Below, one piece after another: positions 38,981 to 47,940 of a stretch of DNA of 64,000 nucleotides. How positions within the stretch are numbered: the stretch's first letter is position 1; every line of letters begins with the position of its first letter. Origin of the DNA: Micromonospora sp. NBC_01796 (GTDB taxonomy: Bacteria; Actinomycetota; Actinomycetes; Mycobacteriales; Micromonosporaceae); assembly GCF_035917455.1 (NCBI RefSeq), contig NZ_CP109078.1:1736001-1800000 (forward strand). The letters run 5' to 3'. The notes under the pieces were generated by a model, which worked only from the letters and a program-made list of their open reading frames with translations, was not told the DNA's origin and searched no databases. A program made the position numbers and the translations under genes.

Positions 38981-39673
38981 ATGCGACATCTCTGGAGCTT
39001 GCTCGCCGGAGTGGTGGCGGCACCGTTGACCTGGGTCCTGATTACTCTCGGTCAGGACGGGTCGACCCGCACAGTCACCCGTTGGCTGGAAATCGGCAAG
39101 TACAACACGGCCAACCTGATCGAGCCCTCGGTCTACCTCGCGGTCGCCGGGATCCTGCTCGGTCTGCTCGGCACGCTGCGCGTGTCACCGCTCGGCCCGC
39201 TGATCGCCGGGCTGGCCCTGATCACCCCGTACGTCGGGCTGTTCGTCGACCCCTTCCGGGTACGCGACACGGTGCCGACGAACTGGAAGGTCTTCGGTGA
39301 TCCGCTGCCGCTGCTCCACCCCGTGGAGAACGGCACCCTCTTCTTCCTCGGCGCGCTGCTGCTGATGGCGGTGTTCAGCGGTCAGCGCTGGCGGCGGTGG
39401 CCGGCACCGGCACCCGTACCGGAGACGGCCACGGCGACCGTCGAGGAGCCCGACAGCACCGAGACGTTCACCCGTACCGACTGGTCGGCGTTGCAGCCGG
39501 ACCTGGTGGAGCGGGACACCGCACCGCCGACCCTGGGCTACCCGGATCCACCCGCACCGACACCGACACCGGCTCCCGTGGCACCGACCCCGCTGCCCCG
39601 CCGTGCCGACAGCGAGAGCCCCTGGTCTGCCCCGCCCCGAAGCGCGGGGAAGACCGAGACTCCCCCGAAGTAA
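38981..39673 (+). CDS. Hypothetical membrane protein with Pro-rich tail
   Basis: 230 residues. Four hydrophobic segments in the first ~135 (LWSLLAGVVAAPLTWVLITL, VYLAVAGILLGLLGTL, LGPLIAGLALITPYVGLFV, GTLFFLGALLLMAVF), followed by a cytoplasmic tail rich in Pro, Thr and acidic residues. Not assigned to a known family. Ends at a strong terminator. Confidence 0.75.
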   Translation: MRHLWSLLAGVVAAPLTWVLITLGQDGSTRTVTRWLEIGKYNTANLIEPSVYLAVAGILLGLLGTLRVSPLGPLIAGLALITPYVGLFVDPFRVRDTVPTNWKVFGDPLPLLHPVENGTLFFLGALLLMAVFSGQRWRRWPAPAPVPETATATVEEPDSTETFTRTDWSALQPDLVERDTAPPTLGYPDPPAPTPTPAPVAPTPLPRRADSESPWSAPPRSAGKTETPPK

Positions 39674-39704
39674 CGACCCTCTCCCAACTCCACTCCCGCT
39701 CACG

Positions 39705-39740
39705 AAAGCGTGGCTGTCCCTCGTCGGACAGCCACGCTTT
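39705..39740. terminator. Bidirectional terminator between convergent genes
   Basis: AAAGCGTGGCTGTCC (39705-39719) pairs perfectly with 39726-39740, loop six bases. An A-run precedes and T-run follows the stem, so it can act on both strands, ending the membrane protein gene and the FUSC gene. Confidence 0.85.
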
Positions 39741-39800
39741 TGTTCTCGCGTCCCGGTTTGGTTTTCGCGTCCCGGTGCGCCCACTCCGCCGCCTCGCCCG

Positions 39801-41033
39801 TCAGTGCGCCGACTGCCGCCGGGACACCGCTGGCGACTCGGCCTTCTCTGCCTGCTCGGGGTGCTGCCACGCGTTCACCGCCTGCCGGACCAGGTGGATG
39901 GCCTCGGTCCGCTCCAGGCCGGTGGCCCGGAGAAGATCACTCGCGGTGGTCCGGACCTGGGCGACCACCACGCTGCCGGAGAAACCGACCCCCTCGCCGT
40001 ACGCCCGGCCGGCGTCGGTCACGGCAGCCAGCACGCAGGCACGGGTGCGGTCGGGAGTTGCCCGCGCACCGAGTTCCTCGTAGAGCAGCCGGACCGCGTC
40101 ACCCAACCGGCCCACCGCCGAGGCCAACGGGGCGGGCATCGGCTCCCCGTCCTCGATCGCGGTGACCGCACGGCGTACCAGGGTGCCGCTGTTGTGTACG
40201 GCCTGGTTGACGTACTCCAGGCTCGCGGCGTACCGGCTGATCGCCCGACGCCGGTTCCAGTACGCCGGGGACAGGATCGTCGACTCCCGTCCGCTGTCCA
40301 CCGCCTCGTCCCAGCCCTCCATCCGCTCGACGATCCGGCGCAGCCGGTCCAGCGCCTCCCTGGCCCGGTTCACGTTCCGTTCCGCCAGCGCGGCGGCGGT
40401 CATGGACAGGTCGTCGGCGAGGGACTCCAGCACCGGTCGGGCCGCCCGGTCCACCGCCCGGCCCGGATTGAGCGGCAGTACCAGCGACGCCACCACCAGT
40501 CCGACACCGCCGCCGATCAGCGCCTCCATGATCCGGGGAAACGCCGGGGAGGTCATCTTCGGATCGAACGCCACCAGCAGTACGGCGGTGGCCGCGGCCT
40601 GGGTCAGCGCCGCGACACCGCCGCCGAGGCTGATGGTAACCAGGATCGCCAGCGTGACGATCAGGCCGAGCTGGACGGCTCCGCTGCCGATCGCGCGGAT
40701 CAGCAGGTCCCCCACCCCGATCCCGACCGCGACTCCGATGACCAGCTCGACGGTCCGGCGGGTCCGGTGCCCGAGCGAGGCGGCGAGGGTGCCGACCGCC
40801 GCGACCGGGGCGAAGATCGGTGCCGGGGCACCAAAGACGTCGTGCATGATCGCCCAGGCCGCACCCGCGGCGACCCCCACCTGCAGGGCGAGCAGGAGGT
40901 TTCCCCGTACGTCGTGGGCCCGCTCCCGCACCGTCGCCCCGGACCGGTCCCCGATCCGGCTCACCAGGCCGCCGAGCCGCGCGAGGCCACGACCGACCGT
41001 CGAGCCGGTCAGCCGGTCCCGGGCACCCGCCAT
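39801..41033 (-). CDS. FUSC family membrane protein
   Basis: About 410 residues. Paired hydrophobic helices (LLLALQVGVAAGAAWAIM, PIFAPVAAVGTLAASLGH, TVELVIGVAVGIGVGDLL, LIVTLAILVTISLGGGVAAL, LIGGGVGLVVASLVLPL) form the N-terminal half; the C-terminal half is soluble and helical. This is the fusaric-acid-resistance/aromatic acid exporter fold (FUSC, ArAE). Substrate unknown. ATG 41033 chosen because the 29 codons before it show no family sequence. Confidence 0.88.
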   Translation of the reverse strand: MAGARDRLTGSTVGRGLARLGGLVSRIGDRSGATVRERAHDVRGNLLLALQVGVAAGAAWAIMHDVFGAPAPIFAPVAAVGTLAASLGHRTRRTVELVIGVAVGIGVGDLLIRAIGSGAVQLGLIVTLAILVTISLGGGVAALTQAAATAVLLVAFDPKMTSPAFPRIMEALIGGGVGLVVASLVLPLNPGRAVDRAARPVLESLADDLSMTAAALAERNVNRAREALDRLRRIVERMEGWDEAVDSGRESTILSPAYWNRRRAISRYAASLEYVNQAVHNSGTLVRRAVTAIEDGEPMPAPLASAVGRLGDAVRLLYEELGARATPDRTRACVLAAVTDAGRAYGEGVGFSGSVVVAQVRTTASDLLRATGLERTEAIHLVRQAVNAWQHPEQAEKAESPAVSRRQSAH

Positions 41034-41135
41034 GACCGGAACTACCCGATACCCGTCCGGTAAATCGTCATTGGGGCAAACACACGGCTCGTGCCGCTTG
41101 TGGCGCCGTCCGGGCGGCACCGCCCGGTACGCCGC

Positions 41136-41591
41136 CTACCGGCTTCGGGCGGGTACGCCCTCCTGCAGGGCACCGGCGAGATCCCGGAGTTCGGGCACCG
41201 CCTCGGCGTCACGCAGCGCCTGTTCGAGGGCCGCGTCGTGTACGGGACGGGCCCGGTCCAGGAAGTCGTGGCCGGACGGGGTCAGCTCGGTGTAGATCCC
41301 CCGCCGGTCGTCAGCGCAGAGGATGCGGGTCAGCAGTCCCCTTTCCTCCAGCCGGTTGACCAGCCGGGTGGTCGCACTCGGACTGAGCGCGGCGGCTCGG
41401 GCGAGCTGCTGCATCCGCATGTGCCAGCCGTCCTGGCGGGCCAGGGCGTCCAGGACGGTGTACTCGACCACGGAGAGTTCGACCGCACGGGTGAGCGCCC
41501 GCTCCAGCGTCGTCTCGATCAGGCCGTGCAGGGCCGCGAGGGTCCGCCATCCCTGGGCGCGTACCTCGACGGCGTCGTCGCCGATCCCCAT
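41136..41591 (-). CDS. MarR family transcriptional regulator
   Basis: 151 residues. Winged helix: LSVVEYTVLDALARQDGWHMRM leads into LARAAALSPSATTRLVNRLEERGLL and the wing CADDRRGIYTELTPSG. Start at 41591 follows GGGAGG. Divergent from the MFS exporter at 41720, which it probably represses; a drug or phenolic ligand would release it. Confidence 0.92.
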   Translation of the reverse strand: MGIGDDAVEVRAQGWRTLAALHGLIETTLERALTRAVELSVVEYTVLDALARQDGWHMRMQQLARAAALSPSATTRLVNRLEERGLLTRILCADDRRGIYTELTPSGHDFLDRARPVHDAALEQALRDAEAVPELRDLAGALQEGVPARSR

Positions 41592-41610
41592 CCGAAACCT
41601 CCCGGGCCAA

Positions 41611-41671
41611 GATAGTTGCGTACGCGCCCTAATGGTGTGTACAACTGTAAAGCCCAGCGCGTGCAACTATC
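41611..41671. promoter_or_regulatory. Inverted repeats between marR-type and MFS genes
   Basis: GATAGTTGC (41611-41619) and its exact complement GCAACTATC (41663-41671) frame the divergent promoter, and each is followed inward by a GC-rich GTACGCGC/GCGCGT-like stretch. Two half-separated sites 52 bases apart suit one regulator acting on both genes. Confidence 0.5.
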
Positions 41672-41719
41672 GGTGCAAGCGTACGCGTCGTACCCGCCAA
41701 CGTACAGACGGAGATATTG

Positions 41720-42916
41720 ATGCCGGTCGGACTCATCGCCCTCGCACTCGGTGGCTTCGGCATCGGGCTGACCGAGTTCGTGATCGCGGGCCTGCTGCCC
41801 GAGGTCGCCGCGACCTTCGACGTCTCCGAGGCCGCCGCCGGCTGGCTGATCACCGGGTACGCGCTCGGTGTCGTGGTCGGCGCACTGGCGCTCACCGCGG
41901 CCACCACCCGGCTACCCCGCAAGGCCGTCCTGCTCGCCCTGCTGATCCTCTTCATCGCCGGCAACCTGCTGTCGGCGGTCGCGCCCGACTACGGGCTGAT
42001 GCTCACCGGGCGGATCGTCGCCGCCCTGTGCCACGGCGCGTTCTTCGGCATCGGCTCGGTTGTCGCCGCCGACATGGTCCCGCCGAACCGGAAGGCCGGC
42101 GCCATCGCGATCATGTTCACCGGGCTGACCGCCGCGAACGTACTCGGTGTGCCGCTGGGCACCCTGCTCGGCCAGCAACTCGGGTGGCGTTCCACCTTCT
42201 GGGCCATCACACTCGTCGGCATCGTCGCCTTCGCCGGCATCGCCGCCCTGGTACGCGTACCGCGCGGATCGGCGGGCGCGGGCCGACTGGCGTACGAACT
42301 GCGGGCCTTCCGGTCCCGCCAGGTCTGGCTCTCGCTGCTGGTGACGGTCCTCGGCTTCGGCGGGATGTTCGGCGCGTTCACGTACATCGCCTACACCCTG
42401 ACCGGGGTCAGCGGCTTCCCCGCCTCGGCGGTGCCGTGGCTGCTCATCCTGTTCGGCGGTGGACTCTTCGTCGGCAACATCGTCGGCGGCAGGTTCGCCG
42501 ACCGGTCCGTGGACCGGACCCTGATCACCGTGCTCGCCGGCCTGACCGTGGTGCTGGTCCTGTTCGCGCTGACCGCACGCAGCCAGCCCGCCACGTACGC
42601 GGCGCTGCTGCTGATGGGCGCGTTCGGTTTCGCCACCGTGCCGGGACTGCAGACCCGGGTGATGAGCTACGCCGAGCAGGCCCCGACGCTCGCGTCCAGC
42701 GCCAACATCGCCGCCTTCAACCTCGGCAACGCGTTCGGCGCCTGGATCGGCGGGCTGACCATCTCCGCCGGCCTCGGTTACACCTCACCCATCTGGGCCG
42801 GCGCCGCGATCACCGTCGCCGCCCTGGGCGTCCTGCTCGTCGCCCGTACCGTCGGCGGGGTGAACCGCGCCCCGGCGACGGACCCCGCCCCCCTCCCCCC
42901 GGTCCCGGTCCACTGA
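41720..42916 (+). CDS. MFS transporter, drug efflux type
   Basis: About 398 residues with 12 predicted helices. Motif A-like ATTRLPRKAVLLALL and the N-terminal GFGIGLTEFVIAGLLPEVAATFDVS are typical of the DHA1 / AraJ-YdhP branch. Probably exports a drug-like compound under control of the divergent MarR protein. The stop is followed by a long palindrome. Confidence 0.92.
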   Translation: MPVGLIALALGGFGIGLTEFVIAGLLPEVAATFDVSEAAAGWLITGYALGVVVGALALTAATTRLPRKAVLLALLILFIAGNLLSAVAPDYGLMLTGRIVAALCHGAFFGIGSVVAADMVPPNRKAGAIAIMFTGLTAANVLGVPLGTLLGQQLGWRSTFWAITLVGIVAFAGIAALVRVPRGSAGAGRLAYELRAFRSRQVWLSLLVTVLGFGGMFGAFTYIAYTLTGVSGFPASAVPWLLILFGGGLFVGNIVGGRFADRSVDRTLITVLAGLTVVLVLFALTARSQPATYAALLLMGAFGFATVPGLQTRVMSYAEQAPTLASSANIAAFNLGNAFGAWIGGLTISAGLGYTSPIWAGAAITVAALGVLLVARTVGGVNRAPATDPAPLPPVPVH

Positions 42917-42926
42917 CCAGGCAGCG

Positions 42927-43003
42927 CGACGATCTTGCACTTGTGGTGGGACACAAATCCGGATGAGTGCCCTGATCCGGGCACCACAAGTGCAAGATCG
43001 TCG
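42927..43003. repeat. Long intergenic palindrome, copy 3 (22-bp perfect arms)
   Basis: Arms 42927-42948 and 42982-43003 are perfect complements with a 33-base loop. The core GATCTTGCACTTGTGG differs by one base from copies 1 and 2. It lies between convergent MFS and flavoprotein genes. Confidence 0.9.
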
Positions 43004-43050
43004 AGGGGATCGGTGGTGTGGGTATCGGCGGGAGGTTGGGGATTACTCGT

Positions 43051-44475
43051 CTAGACCTCGGGGCGTCCGTACGTTTCGAGCAGGCGCAGCCAGATCTCGC
43101 TGACCGTCGGGTACGCGGGTACGGCGTGCCAGAGCCGGTCGAGCGGCACCTCGGCGACGATGGCGATCGTCGCCGCGTGCAGCAGGTCGCTCACGTCGGG
43201 ACCGACGAACGTCACCCCGAGCACCACCTCGCGCTTCGCGTCGACCACCATCCTGGCGGTGCCCGCATAACCGTCGGCGCGCACGCTGGCGCCCGCCACC
43301 CGGCCGATGTCGTAGTCGACCACGCGAATGTCGTAACCGGCCCGGCGTGCGCCCTCGGCCGTCAGACCGACCGCCGCCACCTCCGGGTCGCTGAAGGTCA
43401 CCTGCGGTACCGCCGCATGGTCGGCGGTCGCCACGTGGACACCCCACGGCCGGTCCGAGACGGACGCACCGGTCGCCCGCGCCGAGATCACGTCGCCCGC
43501 CGCCCGCGCCTGGTACTTGCCCTGGTGGGTGAGGAGCGCCCGGCGATTGACGTCGCCGACGGCGTAGAGCCAGTCGAAGCCGGGCACGAGCATCGTGTCG
43601 TCGGTCTCGATCCAGTCGCCGGGGGTGAGACCGACGGTGTCCAGACCGATGTCCCGGGTACGCGGTGTCCGGCCGGTCGCCACCAGCACCTCCCGGGCGG
43701 TGACCGTGGTCCCGCCCCCGGTTTCCACGGTCACCCCGTCCCCGTCGCGGGTGACCCGGGTGGTCGCGGTGTCGAGCAGCACGGTGACGCCCTGGTCCCG
43801 GAGCGCCTTCGTGACGGCCTCGCCCACGAACGGCTCCATGCCCTCCAGCAGACCGCTGCGGGAGATCAGGGTGACCTCGGCGCCGAAGCCCGCGTAGGCG
43901 GTCGCCATCTCGACGCCGACGACACCACCACCGATGATCGCGAGACTTACCGGAACCGTCTTGGCGCTCGTCGCCTCCCGGCTCGTCCAGGCGTCGGCTC
44001 CGGCCAGCCCCTCGATGTCGGGGATCATCGGGTCGGACCCGGTGCTGACCACCACGGCGTGGCGGGCGGTGAGCACCGTCACGCCGCCGTCGGGAGCGGT
44101 GACCGTGACCTGCTTCGGACCCGTGATGCGCCCGTGGCCGCGTACCAGCGAGATGCCCGCGCCCTCGACCCACTCCACCTGGCCCTCGTCGGACCAGTTG
44201 CTGGTGAACGAGTCGCGCCGGGCGAGTACGGCCGCGACGTCGAGTTCACCGGTCACGGCCTGCGCGGCACCGGCGACCTGTCGGGCCGCACGCAGCGCCT
44301 GCGCGGGACGCAGCAACGCCTTGGAGGGCATGCACGCCCAGTACGAGCACTCGCCCCCGACGAGTTCGTGCTCGACGAGTACGGCGCTCAGACCTCCCCG
44401 TACGGCACGGTCGGCCACGTTCTCGCCGACGGCGCCCGCACCGAGCACGACGACGTCATATTCGACTGTCTCCAT
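43051..44475 (-). CDS. NAD(P)/FAD-dependent disulfide reductase-like oxidoreductase
   Basis: 474 residues, class I pyridine nucleotide-disulfide oxidoreductase. FAD site YDVVVLGAGAVGENVA, redox-active Cys pair in GGECSYWACMPSKALL (C-x4-C), NAD(P) site AIIGGGVVGVEMATAYAGFG, and second FAD site LYAVGDVN. The usual C-terminal His-Glu pair is altered (LDRLWHAVPAYPTVSEIW holds His and Glu in place). Dihydrolipoamide, mercuric or mycothione reductases are relatives; the substrate is not clear, and no E2 component lies nearby. Confidence 0.88.
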   Translation of the reverse strand: METVEYDVVVLGAGAVGENVADRAVRGGLSAVLVEHELVGGECSYWACMPSKALLRPAQALRAARQVAGAAQAVTGELDVAAVLARRDSFTSNWSDEGQVEWVEGAGISLVRGHGRITGPKQVTVTAPDGGVTVLTARHAVVVSTGSDPMIPDIEGLAGADAWTSREATSAKTVPVSLAIIGGGVVGVEMATAYAGFGAEVTLISRSGLLEGMEPFVGEAVTKALRDQGVTVLLDTATTRVTRDGDGVTVETGGGTTVTAREVLVATGRTPRTRDIGLDTVGLTPGDWIETDDTMLVPGFDWLYAVGDVNRRALLTHQGKYQARAAGDVISARATGASVSDRPWGVHVATADHAAVPQVTFSDPEVAAVGLTAEGARRAGYDIRVVDYDIGRVAGASVRADGYAGTARMVVDAKREVVLGVTFVGPDVSDLLHAATIAIVAEVPLDRLWHAVPAYPTVSEIWLRLLETYGRPEV

Positions 44476-44663
44476 CGACCCCTACTTCTCTCGTCGCTCG
44501 ACCGGCTCTCCGGCAACCGGCGCCGGTGCACCGCCACCGCAGGAGAAGCCTCTCGCACCCCACGCCGAGTCACCACTCCGGCTCGGGTCGCGGGCGCGGC
44601 AAGCGGTCGAGCTTTCCCGAAGGTCCGGCAGACATGCGAGCAGAGCGGCAGCGATGGCGCGGA

Positions 44664-44713
44664 CGTCACACCCGGACGCGGTGGGGGGTCGGGCGTCACA
44701 CCCGGACGCGGTG
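44664..44713. repeat. 20-bp direct repeat over the stop of the GNAT gene
   Basis: CGTCACACCCGGACGCGGTG occurs exactly at 44664-44683 and 44694-44713. The second copy carries the last codons and stop of the acetyltransferase (minus strand). Period 30 bases. Confidence 0.85.
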
Positions 44714-45241
44714 ACCCTCCGGCCCGACCTGCCCGGCGCGGCGGAACTCGTACTGGCGCTGGAGGGCGCCGTACTGCTCGAACCGGGTCGCGAGGGTCGC
44801 CCCGTTGCGCTCCAGGAGTCGCGCGGAGCGCGCGTTGGCGTCCTGGGTCACCGCGATCAGCAGATCCTCGTCCGTGTTCGCGAAGAACCAGTCGACCAGG
44901 GCGGAGATGGCCTCCGACGCCAGCCCCCGGCCCCAGGACGCGGGGCGCAACTGGTACGAGATCTCCCACGGACCGCGCTTGCGGCTGATGTCGCCGCTAC
45001 CCACGACCACACCCGTCGCCAGTTCGACGATCACGAACTGCCCCCGGGTCGCCCCGGACACGATCTCGGCGGCCCGTGCGTGCGCGACCTCCGGTTCCAC
45101 GGGTCCCCCGAGGAAGCGTCGAACCTCGGGATCGGTGAAGAGTTCCACGATCGCGTCCTCGTCACCGCGATCCGGCGGCCGGACGACCACCCGGCCGGTT
45201 CTGATCGGTACGGGCAGCCAGGTGGTTACGGGGTCACTCAT
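44696..45241 (-). CDS. GNAT family N-acetyltransferase, RimJ/RimL type
   Basis: 181 residues. Acetyl-CoA site QLRPASWGRGLASEAISALVDWFF and TQDANARSARLLERNGA fit the RimJ/RimL-like branch (Acetyltransf_3), which includes protein N-terminal and antibiotic acetyltransferases. Starts ATG 45241 after a distant GGAGAGG. The stop codon lies in a direct repeat. Substrate unknown. The 220-base gap to the flavoprotein gene holds no gene. Confidence 0.88.
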   Translation of the reverse strand: MSDPVTTWLPVPIRTGRVVVRPPDRGDEDAIVELFTDPEVRRFLGGPVEPEVAHARAAEIVSGATRGQFVIVELATGVVVGSGDISRKRGPWEISYQLRPASWGRGLASEAISALVDWFFANTDEDLLIAVTQDANARSARLLERNGATLATRFEQYGALQRQYEFRRAGQVGPEGHRVRV

Positions 45242-45378
45242 CGAGGCGCGACCTCTCCGACGACCACTGGATCCGCTCGATCCGCTCTCGGGACGTCCAC
45301 TGTCCGTCAACCCCCGCCCGTGCCGGCAAGGGTCCGAGATTACCCGCTCTCCGTTGGAAACCCGTCCACCTTGGCGGG

Positions 45379-45396
45379 TGTTCGGATGCCCGAACA
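45379..45396 (-). terminator. Small hairpin after the PPOX operon
   Basis: TGTTCGG and CCGAACA pair around ATGC, 22 bases after the PPOX stop codon. Could be a weak terminator or an operator for the GNAT gene; position alone does not decide. Confidence 0.35.
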
Positions 45397-45417
45397 GGCG
45401 ATGGGCCCACTCGATCC

Positions 45418-45834
45418 TCAGACCGCTATCGCGATGCCGATCCGGTGGGCGCGTCGCCGCAGGAGCAGGTCCCAGGCGAACGCGATCCGGGCGATGGGGT
45501 ACCGGCGCGACATGAGCCGGCGTACCCGGGCCGTCCCGGCCGGATCGAGCAGCCGTGCCCTTCCCTCGACCGGTGCCGCGCCCGCGGCGATCCGGCCGTT
45601 CATGTCGCAAGGCACCAGGGTGACCAAGGGGTTGTTGCGGATCCGCTTGACCTTCCCGCTGTCGCGTCCGGTGAGGACAAACACCTCGCCACCGTCCACG
45701 ACCACGCCGACGGGGGTGGGCACCGGCCGCCCGTCCCGGCGGAACGTGGTCACGTTGACGTAGCGGGTGCGGGCAAACGGAGCGAGGACGTCCTCCGGGT
45801 GGGGCGCCGGGCGCGGCGTCGCGGCCCTGGTCAT
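45418..45834 (-). CDS. PPOX-class F420-dependent oxidoreductase
   Basis: 138 residues. Split-barrel flavin/deazaflavin fold: FARTRYVNVTTFRRDGRPVPTPVGVV, VFVLTGRDSGKVKRIRNNPLVTLVP and GRARLLD are typical of the small F420-binding PPOX family (TIGR03666 type). The Lys/Arg-rich KVKRIRNNP stretch fits F420 phosphate binding. Last gene of an operon with an SDR and a membrane protein, overlapping the latter by ATGA. Physiological substrate unknown. F420 is made by enzymes encoded earlier in the window. Confidence 0.88.
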   Translation of the reverse strand: MTRAATPRPAPHPEDVLAPFARTRYVNVTTFRRDGRPVPTPVGVVVDGGEVFVLTGRDSGKVKRIRNNPLVTLVPCDMNGRIAAGAAPVEGRARLLDPAGTARVRRLMSRRYPIARIAFAWDLLLRRRAHRIGIAIAV

Positions 45835-46247
45835 GCCCGCCTCGCGGCGGCCCTGCGATCGGCCCAGGAGGCCGCTCCGATGGCGGCGGCACCCACCGCT
45901 TCCCAGGCCGCGGCGTTGACGAAGGATCGGGGTGCCCGGCCGGTGACGGCCAACCCGGCCAGCCCGCCGGCCATCAGCAGTCGGCGCGCCATGACGTACG
46001 CGGGAAAGCCCGGCCATCCCTTCCCGGCGCCGACCAGGTACGCCGCGCCCTCGCCGATCGCGGCGAACGAACTGCTCCCCATGACGGCGGCGGTGTGGTC
46101 GCCCGGTCCACGCTCGGCCGGGGTCTCGAATCCCGACATCCGCAGTTGGCGATCCGGGCTGACCACGCCCAGGGCACCGAGGACACCGCCGAGGACACCC
46201 AGTGTGGTCAGCGTCCAGTAGGTCGCGCCACCTCGCTTCGTGTTCAT
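45831..46247 (-). CDS. Small membrane protein of the TetR-controlled operon
   Basis: 138 residues with three to four hydrophobic segments (YWTLTTLGVLGGVLGALGVV, AAIGEGAAYLVGAG, LLMAGGLAGLAVTG, WEAVGAAAIGAASW). No family recognised. ATG 46247 is preceded by GGAGAAG; an ATG at 46286 is an alternative. Overlaps the PPOX gene by four bases, so expression is coupled; it may place the oxidoreductase at the membrane (inference). Confidence 0.75.
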   Translation of the reverse strand: MNTKRGGATYWTLTTLGVLGGVLGALGVVSPDRQLRMSGFETPAERGPGDHTAAVMGSSSFAAIGEGAAYLVGAGKGWPGFPAYVMARRLLMAGGLAGLAVTGRAPRSFVNAAAWEAVGAAAIGAASWADRRAAARRA

Positions 46248-46306
46248 CTGCTTCTCCGATCTTCGGCCTGTTTCGTCATGATTCATGGTGTTCGGCACCT
46301 CCGAGG

Positions 46307-47239
46307 TCACACGGGGAAACGCACCCCCGTCAGGTCCTCGGAGGCGGCCCAGAGTCGACGTTGGGTGGCGACGTCGTACGACGCGGCGCTCGACCTCACC
46401 ACCTTCGGGTGCCCCTTGCTCTCCATGAACCCGTCCGGGCCGTAGTACTGGCCGCCCTGTACGGCGGGGTCGGTCGCGGCGCGCAGGGTGGGCAGCGCGC
46501 CCATCTCGGCCGACTGGAGCAGCAGCGGGCGTACCAGGGCGAACGCCGCCCGGAAGAGCGCGGGCTGCTGGGAGACCGACTTCCTGGACCCGCCGGTGTC
46601 CGATCCGCCGGGATGGGCGGCCACGGCGATCGTCCCGGACCGTACGGAGAGCCGGCGCTGGAGTTCGTAGGTGAACATCAGGTTCGCCAGCTTGGAGTGC
46701 GCGTACGCGTCGACCCTGCGGTACGGCCGTTCGGCCCAGTTGAGGTCGTCGAGGTCGATGGCTCCGCCCTGCTTGTGGCCGGCGCTGCTGACGGTGACCA
46801 CGCGGGAGCCGGGTGTCCGCAGCATCGCGTCGAGCAGCAGGCCGGTGAGCGCGAAGTGGCCCAGGTGGTTGGTCCCGAACTGCAGCTCGAAGCCGTCGTC
46901 CGTGGCGAGCTGCGGGGCGTACATCACGCCCGCGTTGTTGATCAGCAAGTTGATGCCCGGATAGCTGGCGAGCAGTTGTTCGGCGGCGGCGCGGACCGAG
47001 GCCAGCGAGGTCAGGTCGAGCCGCAGCACGGTGACATCGGCGCCCGGGACGTCGGCGGTGAGCCGGGTCGCCGCCACCTTCCCCTTCTCCAGATCGCGTA
47101 CGGCGAGCACCACGGACGCTCCACGCGCGGCGAGCACCCGGGCGGTCTCCAGGCCGACACCGGTGTTGGCCCCGGTGATCACGGCGACCCGGCCCTGCTG
47201 ACCCGGTACGTCGTCGGCGGTCCACCGCGACTTGGCCAT
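46307..47239 (-). CDS. Short-chain dehydrogenase/reductase, retinol-dehydrogenase-like
   Basis: 310 residues. NAD(P) motif AVITGANTGVGLETARVLA (TGxxxGxG), NNAGVM, catalytic Ser in VTVSSAGHK and YAHSK (Y-x3-K). The length and the NWAERPYRRVDAYAHSKLANL block place it with the oxidoreductase / light-dependent protochlorophyllide-reductase-like SDRs. GGAGGA precedes ATG 47239. First gene of the operon, divergent from tetR across a strong palindrome. Confidence 0.92.
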   Translation of the reverse strand: MAKSRWTADDVPGQQGRVAVITGANTGVGLETARVLAARGASVVLAVRDLEKGKVAATRLTADVPGADVTVLRLDLTSLASVRAAAEQLLASYPGINLLINNAGVMYAPQLATDDGFELQFGTNHLGHFALTGLLLDAMLRTPGSRVVTVSSAGHKQGGAIDLDDLNWAERPYRRVDAYAHSKLANLMFTYELQRRLSVRSGTIAVAAHPGGSDTGGSRKSVSQQPALFRAAFALVRPLLLQSAEMGALPTLRAATDPAVQGGQYYGPDGFMESKGHPKVVRSSAASYDVATQRRLWAASEDLTGVRFPV

Positions 47240-47251
47240 GGTTCCTCCAGA

Positions 47252-47302
47252 TATAATCGGGGCGTGCGTTCCGGTTCCCACCGTAGCGGAACGCGCGCCC
47301 CG
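47252..47302. promoter_or_regulatory. TetR operator and promoter between SDR and TetR genes
   Basis: Arms 47258-47273 and 47287-47302 pair at 15 of 16 positions around a 13-base centre. A perfect TATAAT (47252-47257) sits at its edge on the plus strand, so a bound repressor would block transcription of the tetR gene and probably of the divergent operon. Confidence 0.75.
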
Positions 47303-47322
47303 TTTAACAGGGAGGCTGCGGC

Positions 47323-47931
47323 GTGACGGAGAGATCTCGACCACTGCGCGCCGACGCGGCACGGAACCGGGCCCGGGTGTTGCAGGTCGCCTACGAGACT
47401 TTTGCCACGGAGGGGGCCGGTGTCCCGATCGACGAGATCGCCCGCCGGGCGGGTGTCGGCGCGGGCACCGTGTACCGGCACTTCCCGACCAAGGAATCGC
47501 TGCTCCAGGCGATCGTGGCCGACCGGATGCGGCAGATCGTCGAGCGGGCGCGGGCCCAGACCGCGGCCGACCCGGGAGAAGGGCTGTACGCGTTCCTGTT
47601 GCAGATGGCCGAGCAGGGCGCGAGTGACCTGGGGTTCACCGACGCGCTGGCCGGTAACTCCTTCGACCTGGTGGCCGCGCTGCCGGACGCCGAACACGAG
47701 TTCATGGGCATGGTGGCCGAGATCCTCGCCCGGGCCCAGCGCGCCGGGACCGTCCGGCCGGATCTGGAGGCGAGCGACGTCAAGACACTGATCGTCGGGC
47801 TACAGGCGATGCGGCGTTTCCGCGGCGAGAGCGACCTGATGCTCCGGATCTACCCGATCATCCGCGCCGGCCTGGCCCCGCCCCGGACCCCCGCCGACAC
47901 CGGGCCGGATCCGGCAGCGGCGGAGGACTGA
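47323..47931 (+). CDS. TetR family transcriptional regulator
   Basis: 202 residues. N-terminal helix-turn-helix: RVLQVAYETFATEGAGVPIDEIARRAGVGAGTVYRHFPTKESLL in the standard order. The C-terminal ligand domain is unremarkable. GTG 47323 follows GGGAGG. It should repress itself and the SDR-membrane-PPOX operon through the adjoining palindrome. Confidence 0.93.
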   Translation: MTERSRPLRADAARNRARVLQVAYETFATEGAGVPIDEIARRAGVGAGTVYRHFPTKESLLQAIVADRMRQIVERARAQTAADPGEGLYAFLLQMAEQGASDLGFTDALAGNSFDLVAALPDAEHEFMGMVAEILARAQRAGTVRPDLEASDVKTLIVGLQAMRRFRGESDLMLRIYPIIRAGLAPPRTPADTGPDPAAAED

Positions 47932-47940
47932 CCGGACCGG

